A DNA stretch of 64,000 nucleotides, taken from the NCBI GenBank assembly GCA_025363455.1, contig JANYDW010000065.1, positions 91,860-155,859 of the forward strand. Direction: 5' to 3'. Shown here piece by piece: positions 57,468-64,000 of the stretch (positions within the stretch are counted from its first letter, which is position 1; each line of letters starts with the position of its first letter). The notes below the pieces were generated by a model. It was not told the origin of the DNA. It searched no databases and saw only the letters and a list, made by a program, of their open reading frames with translations. Made by a program: the position numbers and the translations under genes. The DNA is from Oleiharenicola sp. (GTDB taxonomy: Bacteria > Verrucomicrobiota > Verrucomicrobiia > Opitutales > Opitutaceae).

Positions 57468-58513
57468 TCAGAACGCATTCCCAGCCTTGTAGTGCGCGAC
57501 GAGTTCCTTGACGCCGTCGGCGACGGTGATGAGCGGGTGGTAGCTGAGGTCGCGGCGGGCGGCGGTGATGTCGAACCAGTGGTCCGTGGCCATTTCCTTG
57601 GCGACAAAGCGGGTCATCGGCGGCTCGCCCTTGAGCGGCAGGATGCTCCACAACGCCTCGAGCATTCCGCCGGCGGCGTAGGCCATCGCCAAGGAAACAT
57701 GCTTCGTGACCGGGGGCTCGTTGAGTTCCTTCAGGAGTTGGTTGATCCATTGCCACAGGACGACCGGTTCACCGTTGGTGATGAAGTAGGCCTTGCCGCC
57801 TGCCGGCGGCAAAGCCAGCTGAGAGCTGAGAGCTGAGAACCGAGCAATGCGCCCTCGGCGCGCAGGTGGGCGTCTACAACGTTGGTGATGTGGGTGACGT
57901 CCACTTTGTTGTTTCCAGCGCCGATGATCTTCAGTTTCCCGCTTCGGGCCAGGGCGAGCACACGCGGTACGACGTTCTTGTCACCGGGGCCCCACACGAG
58001 GTGCGGCCGCAGCGCGATGGTGGCGAAATTTTGGTTGTGGGCCGACAACACCTCGATCTCGGCGGCGGCCTTGCTTGTGGGATAAGCGCAGGGAGCCTGC
58101 GTGCAGAGCGGGGCGGACTCGTTCACGTTGCGCAGGTCGCCGCCATTGTAGACCACGCTGGGTGAACTGGTGTAGATGAGCCGGGCCACGGCCGCTTCGC
58201 GGCACGCGGCGATGATATTCTTTGTGCCGCCGACATTGACGCGGAAGAACTCAGAGCGCGGTCCCCACATCCCCACCCGCCCGGCAACATGGAACACGCT
58301 TTCGGCTGAGGCACAGCCGCGCCGCAGCGCAGCGACGTCGTCCAGATCGCCTGGGATCACCTCGGCACCGCGCGCCTCCAGCCCCGGCAACGGCCGCCGG
58401 GACAGAACGCGCACCTGCCGGCCGTCGGCCAGCAGACGCTCGGCGATCTTGCCGCCGATGAAGCCGCTGGCACCGGTGACGAAGACGGGGAAGTTTTTGC
58501 GAGGGGAGAGCAC
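57468..58513 (-). pseudogene. oleD: NAD-dependent epimerase/dehydrogenase, OleD-like, frame broken at a heptamer array
   Basis: A short-chain dehydrogenase in two frames. The N-terminal part (GTG at 58513 probable start) has the NAD motif VFVTGASGFIGGKIAERLLA, FHVAGRVGMWGPRSEFFRVN, IYTSSPSVVYNGGDLRNVNE and the Tyr-Lys pair in YPTSKAAAEIE. The C-terminal part continues in another frame from PPAGGKAYFITNGEPVVLWQ. The break lies at AGCTGAG tandem heptamers (57817-57844). It is next to oleC, so it is probably OleD, which reduces the 2-alkyl-3-ketoacid in olefin synthesis; relatives include 3-beta-hydroxysteroid dehydrogenases. It may be phase-variable rather than dead. Confidence 0.75.
57817..57844. 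repeat. Heptamer array at the oleD frame break
   Basis: Three exact AGCTGAG units (57817-57837) plus a degenerate fourth (AACCGAG, 57838-57844). One more 7-nt unit would put the upstream and downstream oleD frames back in register. Confidence 0.88.
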
Positions 58514-58562
58514 GAAGGAAACGTCTTTACCGCGGATTACGCGGAGGGGCGCGGATATAACA

Positions 58563-58670
58563 CAACACACCCCGTCGCTTCGCGCCACCCCTCTTGATAG
58601 AGGGGAATCAAACCCACGCAGCCAAAGTCCCCTCTATCAAGAGGGGTGGCCGACAGGGCGGGGTGTGTTG
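58563..58670. repeat. Long palindromic repeat, copy 2 (ACACACCCCG family)
   Basis: A 108-bp near-palindrome. Arms open CAACACACCCCG and close CGGGGTGTGTTG; inside are mirrored CCACCCCTCTTGATAGAGGG hairpins. It is related to 6942-7048. It separates oleC from oleD on the minus strand, next to a nonamer array (58530-58556: CCGCGGATT, ACGCGGAGG, GGCGCGGAT). Confidence 0.88.
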
Positions 58671-58688
58671 GAACGCTCGTCATGAATC

Positions 58689-60338
58689 TCACGGTTGCCC
58701 CGCAGCCCAGCGGGCGAGCGTGAGGCGGTGGATTTTGGCGTTGTGGCGGACGTCGACCGGCAGGGAGGGATGGAAAAGAATCCGGTTGATACGAACCGTG
58801 TGCGGATGCCGCAGGGCCAGGGCGCGCAATTCCTCCGCCAGACGGAGGTCGTCGGTCACGGTTTTGGCCTTCTGCACCACCAAGGCGGGTTCCTGGTTTC
58901 CTCTCTCACCGATTCCGACCAGCGCGCAGCGCTCGACCCCGGGATAACCGCGGAAAACCTGTTCACATGGCTCCGTGTGCATGATGCCGGTGGCGGTCAC
59001 GACCCGCTCCGCGATGCGGCCGCAGAACCAGAGGAGACCGTCATCGTCGAAATAACCGGCGTCTCCCATGCGGTGCCAGACGGCGGCGGAGCCGCCCGGC
59101 TGAGAGCTGAGAGCTGAGGGCTGAGAGTCAGAGATTTTTGCCAAGGCGGTCGCGTCGGGTAGTGCGTCGTATGCTTTGGTCACCGTGGGGCCCATGACGA
59201 TGATCTCGCCGATTTCACCCGAGGGGAGTTCGCGGGCGTTGGTGAGCGTGGCGAGCGGGCCGTCGTGCAGCGCGATGACCTTGACCTGATTGGCACGCAG
59301 TGGGCGGCCGAGGAGGGATCCATTCGTCGCACCAGTGAATATCTCGTTACCCGAAACCGTGGCAACAGGGAGGACTTCGGTGGCGCCATACGGACTGTGT
59401 AGGGTCCCATTGACCAGCACCCGCGGGGCGTCGGCCCAGAGCGAAGCCGGGACGGCAGCCCCGGCGCAAAGCACGCGCTGGAGTGAGGGGAGCGTAATAT
59501 TGTGCGCGAGGCAGTGGTCGAAAATTTTCCGCCAGAGTGTTGGAGAACCGAAGGAGGTGGTGACGCATTCCTGTTTGATGGCCTGGACAATCTTCAATGG
59601 ATCGACCGTCGCCGGGCGCGAGGGGTCGATCTCGGGCACGATGGTGGTCATGCCCAGGGCCGGGTTGAACAGGGCGAAGATCGGCAGCATCGGCAGGTCC
59701 ACCTCGCCGGGCTTGATGCCGTAGGTATCGCTCACGAGCTGGACCTGGGCGTCGAACATGCCGTGTTCGTAGCAGACGCCCTTCGGCGCGCCGGTGGAAC
59801 CGCTGGTGAACAGCACGGCGGCGAGATCCGCCGCCGTGCTGTTCACCATTTTTGATTTTTGATTCTCGATTTTGGATTGAGCCGAACCGAGCCGATGTAC
59901 CGGCGATCCACTGACCCACACGCGGACCTCGACGGTGGCGAAGGCGGTGCGGAAGATGTGGCTCATGAATTGCGCGATCGGGATGCCGAGCAGGACGCGG
60001 GGCTTTGAACGGGCGACGCAGGCGAGGAAATTTTTTCGCCCCATGCCGGGATCGATGATGACCGGCACGGCGCCGAGCTTGAAGAGCGCGAAGGCTGCCG
60101 CGATGAGCGGCAGGCCCTGCCGCACCATCACGAGCACGCGGTCGCCCTGCGTCACGCCCTTGGCCTGCAGGTGACCGACCCACGCGTCGACCTCGGCGTC
60201 AAGTTCAAGGAACGAGAGCACCAGATAGTCGATGCGTCCATCGGTCGCCCGGCCCCGGGGAATCTTGATCGCGGGCGTGTCTGGTTGGCGGGCCGCCATC
60301 AGGGGCAGGTGCCGGGCGATGTTGGCGGATTCAGACAT
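58689..60338 (-). CDS. oleC: OleC-type beta-lactone synthetase (AMP-forming ligase)
   Basis: A 549-residue ANL-superfamily enzyme. The P-loop is LFTSGSTGAPKGVCYEHGMF; then VDLPMLPIFALFNPALGMTT, VTTSFGSPTLWRKI, SPYGATEVLPVATV, GYFDDDGLLWFCGRIAERVV and a C-terminal domain with NAKIHRLTLARWA. The LPxFPLFALFxPALGMT pattern is characteristic of OleC, which closes 2-alkyl-3-hydroxyacids to beta-lactones in long-chain olefin synthesis. Two heptamer arrays (59100-59133, 59849-59882) are read in frame. oleA and oleB are not in the window. The ATG at 60338 is preferred. Confidence 0.88.
   Translation of the reverse strand: MSESANIARHLPLMAARQPDTPAIKIPRGRATDGRIDYLVLSFLELDAEVDAWVGHLQAKGVTQGDRVLVMVRQGLPLIAAAFALFKLGAVPVIIDPGMGRKNFLACVARSKPRVLLGIPIAQFMSHIFRTAFATVEVRVWVSGSPVHRLGSAQSKIENQKSKMVNSTAADLAAVLFTSGSTGAPKGVCYEHGMFDAQVQLVSDTYGIKPGEVDLPMLPIFALFNPALGMTTIVPEIDPSRPATVDPLKIVQAIKQECVTTSFGSPTLWRKIFDHCLAHNITLPSLQRVLCAGAAVPASLWADAPRVLVNGTLHSPYGATEVLPVATVSGNEIFTGATNGSLLGRPLRANQVKVIALHDGPLATLTNARELPSGEIGEIIVMGPTVTKAYDALPDATALAKISDSQPSALSSQPGGSAAVWHRMGDAGYFDDDGLLWFCGRIAERVVTATGIMHTEPCEQVFRGYPGVERCALVGIGERGNQEPALVVQKAKTVTDDLRLAEELRALALRHPHTVRINRILFHPSLPVDVRHNAKIHRLTLARWAAGQP
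59100..59133. repeat. Heptamer array in frame in oleC (CTGAGAG type)
   Basis: Units CTGAGAG, CTGAGAG, CTGAGGG, CTGAGAG, then a partial TCAGAG. It encodes DSQPSALSSQP in OleC. It is the same family as the oleD array at 57817-57844. Confidence 0.85.
59849..59882. repeat. Second heptamer array in frame in oleC (TTTTTGA type)
   Basis: Units TTTTTGA, TTTTTGA, TTCTCGA, TTTTGGA, then TTGAG. It encodes SAQSKIENQKSKM, a polar insert just before the P-loop region. Confidence 0.82.
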
Positions 60339-60357
60339 GAGCGGGAGGCCGGAATTT

Positions 60358-60407
60358 GGAGGGCTCGCGTCCCTGCGAGCCACGGTCCGCAGGGACGCGG
60401 ACCCTCC
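60358..60407. repeat. GGAGGGC palindrome, third copy
   Basis: A 50-bp element opening GGAGGGCTCGCGTCCCTGCG and ending GGGACGCGGACCCTCC, related to 38812-38858 and 53184-53271 but with a different inner hairpin (CGAGCCACGGTCCG). It lies between oleC and the RNase D gene. Confidence 0.82.
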
Positions 60408-60420
60408 AGAAAGGATATCG

Positions 60421-61575
60421 TCACGCGGTCCAAACGGGCTTGGCCTTGAAGAGTGCGGCCTGCCACGGCAGCAGCACGTCGTCGATGCCGGCCGGGTCTC
60501 GAGCCAGCAGGGCGAGCTGGGAACGCGTGGCGATGAGGGTCGGGTCGAGCTGGAGATCGCGGGCGAGGCGGTCGCGCTCCGCCTTGATCCGGTCCTGCAA
60601 GGCGAGTTCGTCAGGATTCATGGGGTTGAAATCCCGGCGCCGCTCGCGGCGCGACAGCGTGCGCGGGTCGATCGTGTAGGCCCGGCGCACGGCGTCGGCC
60701 AGCGAAGGGAACAGCCGGTCGTGGCGGCGGCCCAGGTTGAGCTGGAGCACCTCGTCAGGCGAAGCGCCCTCGTCGGCATGGCGGGACAGGCGCATCAGGA
60801 GATCGTTGCCGGTGACCTTGAAGGGAGGGGTGTTGAGTTTCTCCGCCCAGCTTTCGCGCCAATGCCAGAGTTCATGGAGAACCGAGAGGCCCGGGCCGCG
60901 GAGTTTTTCGGCGCCGCCGATGCGCCAGTTGTTCTCGTCCGGCGGGGCGAACCCTTCACGGGCGACCTCGATCTGCCACAGGCAGCGTTGCTCGACCCAC
61001 GCCAGGCGGCCGAGGCGCACGAGCTCGTCGCGCAACCGGTCGCGCAAGGCGGGCAGGTGGAAGACATCGAGCGCGGCGTAGTCGAGCATGTCGCGCTCAA
61101 GCGGGCGCTTCGACCAGTTGGCCTTCTGGTTGTCCTTGTCGAGCTGCACGCCGAAGTGCTGTTCGAGCAGCGAGGCGAGGCCGAACCGCGGGATGCTCAG
61201 CAGTTGGGCGGCAAACATGGTGTCAAAGATGCTATGCGGCCGGAAATCGCAGAGCTCGCGGAGCAGCCGCAGGTCGTAATCGCTACCATGCATGATAAGG
61301 GGCTTGGCGGCGAGGCGCGGCCAGAGTTCGCCGAGGGGTAGGCCGGCGAGCAGGTCCACGAGATAGATCTCACCCGCGGCGAGGATCTGCAGCAGGCAGA
61401 CCTGGGTCTTGTAGCGGAAAAGGTTGTCGGCCTCGGTATCGAGGGCGATCTCGGTGGCGCGGTCGAGCGCGGCGAAGAGCGGCGGCAGTTGCGCGGGCTG
61501 GTCGATGAGTTGGTAGTGCGGCGTGGAGCTCAAGTTAGACGGTGGTTTTCTCCCAAGCGGAGAGGAAGGCGTCAA
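60421..61575 (-). CDS. rnd: Ribonuclease D
   Basis: A 384-residue 3'-5' exoribonuclease. The DEDD nuclease motifs are clear: EIALDTEADNLFRYKTQVCL (Asp, Glu), IMHGSDYDLRLL (Asp) and RDMLDYAALDVFHLPALRD (Tyr, Asp). An HRDC domain follows (LHELWHWRESWAEKLNTPPF). RNase D trims tRNA 3' ends. Its start overlaps the 3' end of the HDAC-like gene by 41 bp, so the two are translationally coupled unless a later start is used. Confidence 0.95.
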   Translation of the reverse strand: MTPSSPLGRKPPSNLSSTPHYQLIDQPAQLPPLFAALDRATEIALDTEADNLFRYKTQVCLLQILAAGEIYLVDLLAGLPLGELWPRLAAKPLIMHGSDYDLRLLRELCDFRPHSIFDTMFAAQLLSIPRFGLASLLEQHFGVQLDKDNQKANWSKRPLERDMLDYAALDVFHLPALRDRLRDELVRLGRLAWVEQRCLWQIEVAREGFAPPDENNWRIGGAEKLRGPGLSVLHELWHWRESWAEKLNTPPFKVTGNDLLMRLSRHADEGASPDEVLQLNLGRRHDRLFPSLADAVRRAYTIDPRTLSRRERRRDFNPMNPDELALQDRIKAERDRLARDLQLDPTLIATRSQLALLARDPAGIDDVLLPWQAALFKAKPVWTA

Positions 61576-62395
61576 TCAACTGTGGAAGATCAGGGCTATA
61601 GCCGCCCTCGAGCAGGGCAGCGGCCGGCCGGCCGGCCGACCCGAGCCAACGCCCCAGTTCGGCGAAATCAGGCGCTTCCAGGGTCATTTCTGTGATGGGG
61701 TCCCGGCTATAAGCGTCGAAACCGGCCGAGACGAGGACGAGGTCCGGCCGGAAGGCCTGCACCGCCTCCCAAGACCCGGCCAGCGCGGCCATATGGGCGG
61801 CCCGCGGCGTGAACGGAGCGACGGGAAAGTTGGCGATGTTACCCTGCGAGGTCGTGCCCGTGCCCGGGTAGCCCGGAAACTGGTGGACGGAGGCGAAGAA
61901 AACCCCGGGCCGGTCGCGCAGGATGTCCTCGGTACCGTTGCCGTGGTGAGCGTCGAAATCCCAGACTGCCACGCGGGCACCGGAGGCGGCTTGGTGCAAC
62001 GCCGCGATGGCAATCGAGTTGAGGTAGCAGAACCCCATCGCTTGGCTGCGGCTAGCGTGGTGACCAGGCGGGCGCATCAAGGAAAAGGCCTTTCCGCCGT
62101 CGCGGGCGACTTGGGCTGCGGTCAAGGCCGCCCCGGCCGAGCGGAGGGCATGTTCGTGGATACCCGGAAAATGGGGCGTGTCGTCGTCGATGTCCGGCCC
62201 GTGCCCGATGCGTTTCAGCAGGACTGGCGTGTGCGCGAGGAGAACGGCAGATTCATCCGCGGCGGTCGGAACCTGCCAGCTCCAGGTGGGGTGGGCTGCC
62301 TTCAGGTGGGGGACGCTCTGGAGCACCCGGGCTGGCTGCTCGGGCCGCATCGAGGAGCCGTAATCAGCGCAAAGAGGATCGTGGACGATGGTCAT
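61535..62395 (-). CDS. Histone deacetylase-family deacylase
   Basis: A 286-residue arginase-fold zinc deacylase. HDAC motifs: FSLMRPPGHHASRSQAMGFC, VAVWDFDAHHGNGTEDIL (Asp and two His near the metal), SVHQFPGYPGTG, LVLVSAGFDAYSRDPI and AALLEGGYSPD. Bacterial members act on acetylpolyamines, acetoin-linked or acyl-lysine substrates; the substrate is not predictable here. The ATG at 62395 follows a TTG codon that would lengthen it by one residue. Confidence 0.93.
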   Translation of the reverse strand: MTIVHDPLCADYGSSMRPEQPARVLQSVPHLKAAHPTWSWQVPTAADESAVLLAHTPVLLKRIGHGPDIDDDTPHFPGIHEHALRSAGAALTAAQVARDGGKAFSLMRPPGHHASRSQAMGFCYLNSIAIAALHQAASGARVAVWDFDAHHGNGTEDILRDRPGVFFASVHQFPGYPGTGTTSQGNIANFPVAPFTPRAAHMAALAGSWEAVQAFRPDLVLVSAGFDAYSRDPITEMTLEAPDFAELGRWLGSAGRPAAALLEGGYSPDLPQLIDAFLSAWEKTTV

Positions 62396-62441
62396 CAACT
62401 TTTTGTCCGCCTACGGACGATGGGAACTCCCGCCAAGAAAG

Positions 62442-63149
62442 CTAAACCGCACCTTTCAGCAAGGCCGGATCATCGCCCAGCAGGGCATCCACCCCCCGTT
62501 CTGCCAGCCGGCGAGCTTCGGCCGGATCATTCACGGTCCAGGCCCAGACCGTGTAACCCCGCATCTGAAAATGACGTACCCAGGCGGCGGACCGAATCGC
62601 CCTTCGGTTCACGCTAAGCCCCGAGGCGCCGCAGGCGGCGAGTCGGCGGACCAGCAAAGCCGGGGCCGCCCGTCCTTCTGAAATCAACATGCGCGGTATG
62701 GCCGGGGCCAATTTGCGGGCTTCGACCACCAGCCGGTGATCAAACGACGCCAGGATTACCCACTCGACCGCTCGGGCCGCTTGAATGGCCCGGATAATGG
62801 GGGCAACCGGGCCGGATTTCAGCTCGAGCTGGACCACCGTCAGGCCGCGCGTGAGGCGGAGCACATCAACCAGCCGCGGGATGGTTTCGTGGCCTTGCAC
62901 CCGGAGCGAATGCAGTTCCCGCCAGGACTTGCCGGCAAGCCGGCCAGATACCCCAGTCAGCCGGCGCAGCGTGGCATCATGGAACACCACCGGCACGCCA
63001 TCGCGCGTGACTTGGACGTCAAGCTCGATGCCGTCTGCGTCCAGCGCCACGGCGCGCCGGAAGGCCGCGAGGGTGTTCTCGGGCTGCTCGGCCGAGGCGC
63101 CGCGATGGGCGATGATCAGGGGGTGGGCCACGAAAAACACGAAAAACAC
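62442..63149 (-). CDS. Glycerophosphodiester phosphodiesterase
   Basis: A 235-residue GDPD. Motifs: LIIAHRGASAEQPENTLAAF (catalytic His and Arg), DGIELDVQVTRDGVPVVFHD (Glu, Asp, second His), then VVQLELKSG and YTVWAWTVNDPAEARRL. It hydrolyses glycerophosphodiesters from phospholipid turnover. The first residues (MFFVFFVAHP) are encoded by a nonamer array: three in-frame GTG codons at 63149, 63140 and 63131 could each start translation. No signal peptide is present, so it is probably cytoplasmic. Confidence 0.93.
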   Translation of the reverse strand: MFFVFFVAHPLIIAHRGASAEQPENTLAAFRRAVALDADGIELDVQVTRDGVPVVFHDATLRRLTGVSGRLAGKSWRELHSLRVQGHETIPRLVDVLRLTRGLTVVQLELKSGPVAPIIRAIQAARAVEWVILASFDHRLVVEARKLAPAIPRMLISEGRAAPALLVRRLAACGASGLSVNRRAIRSAAWVRHFQMRGYTVWAWTVNDPAEARRLAERGVDALLGDDPALLKGAV

Positions 63150-63332
63150 AAAAACGGATCAAGCCAACCCGGAACCCGCGTCGGATAATGTGGGAGGGGC
63201 TTTACGTCGCGACTCGTCGAGTGCGAGTGCCGTTGTCGGGGCATAATGCCCCTCCCACTTTCAAGCCGTTTCGATCCGATGGATCAAAGCCTGCTGACGG
63301 ATTATTTTTGTGCTTTTCGTGATTTTCGTGGC
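63128..63332. repeat. Nonamer arrays and a REP pair between GDPD and queC
   Basis: 63128-63155 carries CACGAAAAA-type nonamers reaching into the GDPD start. 63305-63332 carries the inverted type (TTTTCGTGA, TTTTCGTGG), ending 12 bp before queC. Between them a REP-like pair opens GTGGGAGGGGCTTTACG (63190) and ends GCCCCTCCCAC (63258). Another divergent promoter region made almost wholly of repeats. Confidence 0.85.
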
Positions 63333-63344
63333 CAATGTCCCTTC

Positions 63345-64000
63345 ATGAAAGTTGTCGTGCTCTGTTCCGGCGGGATGGATTCGGTGACCGCGCTCCATTG
63401 GGCGCGGGCGCACCATGACGTCTGTGCGGCGCTGAGTTTCGACTACGGCGCCAAGCACAACCATCGGGAAATACCGCTGGCGGCCGCGCAGGCGACGCAA
63501 CTCGGCGTGCCGCACCGGACGATCCCGCTGGACTTCATCGGGCAGCTGTTTGCGTCGGACCTGCTGAAGTCGGGCGGCGACATTCCCGAGGGGCATTACG
63601 CGGACGACAACATGAAGCGCACGGTCGTACCGTTCCGCAACGGCATCATGCTGGCGGCAGCGGCGGGCTTCGCCGAGAGTGCCGGGGCAGACGCGCTGGT
63701 GATCGCCGCACACACGGGCGACCACACGATCTATCCGGACTGTCGCGAGGATTTCATGGCGGCGATGGGCGACGCCATGCGGCTCGGCACCTATGCCGGC
63801 ATCCGGTTGCTCCGGCCGTTCATCGCGATGTCCAAGGCGCAGATCGCGACGGAAGGCACGCGGCTCGGCGTGGATTTCGCGCGCACCTGGTCGTGCTACA
63901 AGGGCGGCGCCATCCACTGCGGCAAATGCGGCACCTGCGTCGAACGGCGCGAGGCGTTCCAGCTGGCGGGTGTGCCTGACCCGACCACCTACGCCGCCAC
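63345..64000 (+). CDS. queC: 7-cyano-7-deazaguanine synthase (partial, runs off the window)
   Basis: At least 218 codons; no stop before the window ends. QueC makes preQ0, precursor of queuosine, from carboxydeazaguanine with ATP and ammonia. The PP-loop is VVLCSGGMDSVTALHWA; then LSFDYGAKHNHREI, VPFRNGIMLAAAAGFAES, IAAHTGDHTIYPDCREDF and a zinc site in TWSCYKGGAIHCGKCGTCVE (four Cys). The ATG at 63345 directly follows a nonamer array. Only a few residues should be missing at the C-terminus. Confidence 0.95.
   Translation, partial: MKVVVLCSGGMDSVTALHWARAHHDVCAALSFDYGAKHNHREIPLAAAQATQLGVPHRTIPLDFIGQLFASDLLKSGGDIPEGHYADDNMKRTVVPFRNGIMLAAAAGFAESAGADALVIAAHTGDHTIYPDCREDFMAAMGDAMRLGTYAGIRLLRPFIAMSKAQIATEGTRLGVDFARTWSCYKGGAIHCGKCGTCVERREAFQLAGVPDPTTYAA

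Noticed and set aside
63261..63917. Minus-strand ORF opposite the window's right end
   Set aside because: Shadow of queC, which is open to the end of the window on the plus strand with all family motifs.
1..64000. CRISPR arrays, rRNA or tRNA genes, prophage
   Set aside because: No evenly spaced identical repeats with unique spacers, no recognisable rRNA or tRNA sequence, and no phage structural or integrase genes were seen. tRNAs are easy to miss by eye, so a tRNAscan run would be decisive.

Overview
The window is high-GC, densely coded bacterial chromosome. It carries housekeeping genes (dnaN, gnd, pssA, nadA/nadC/nadB, gmk, miaB, rlmN, rlmD, pdxH, queC) mixed with Opitutaceae-like small conserved membrane and periplasmic proteins. 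A large TonB-dependent receptor, lipoprotein signal peptides and an OmpH/Skp-like chaperone show a Gram-negative envelope. The best guess is Verrucomicrobiota, family Opitutaceae (inference from gene content and style; no rRNA or tRNA gene was recognised).

Layout. 1-8.4 kb: small envelope proteins, then an overlapping operon of a CHASE2 adenylate cyclase, an SH3-like protein and an M48 protease with a degenerate cupin tail, followed by a stand-alone cupin, a Thr-rich repeat protein and an AmpG-like MFS permease. 8.4-19.5 kb: an amidase lipoprotein, threonine dehydratase, a RelE-like protein, pssA, dnaN, small membrane proteins, gnd and a SGNH/TPR membrane protein. 19.5-31.6 kb: an alpha-glucan/maltodextrin locus with a secreted GH13-esterase fusion, TonB receptor, 4-alpha-glucanotransferase, MFS sugar permease, second GH13 and AraC regulator. 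31.7-35.4 kb: NAD de novo synthesis (nadA, nadC, nadB). 35.4-53.1 kb: a crystallin-fold protein, MBL hydrolase, gmk, a four-helix-bundle cassette, miaB, a frameshifted alkD, an OmpH-like chaperone, rlmN, marC, an M20 peptidase, pdxH, a histidine kinase, a second cyclase and a lipoate ligase-like gene. 53.1-64 kb: rlmD, a TrmH-type methylase, a Phd-VapC module, a broken oleD, oleC, RNase D, an HDAC-like hydrolase, GDPD and the start of queC.

The most unusual property is the repeat population rather than any one gene. Two kinds occur. The first is REP/BIME-like palindromes, usually starting GTAG and ending CTAC, in several sequence families. The second is short degenerate tandem arrays with unit lengths of 6, 7, 8 or 9 nt, often in inverted pairs. 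They fill most intergenic gaps, nest inside one another (47311-47582, 53184-53271, 55110-55354), supply start or stop codons (nadC, nadA, the MFS permease, GDPD, rlmD), and lie in frame inside rlmD (three), miaB, trmH and oleC (two). A heptamer array in oleD sits exactly where its frame breaks, and one more unit would restore it, which makes it a candidate contingency locus. No REP-associated transposase is in the window.

Other points: a Phd-VapC module bracketed by a 29-bp duplication of the trmH 3' end; a four-helix-bundle gene bounded by hexamer inverted repeats; a 191-bp near-palindrome with attC-like termini; a candidate shared operator (GGAAAAGCGG) in the maltodextrin locus; and a possible untranslated RNA beside a strong terminator near 53.3-53.6 kb.
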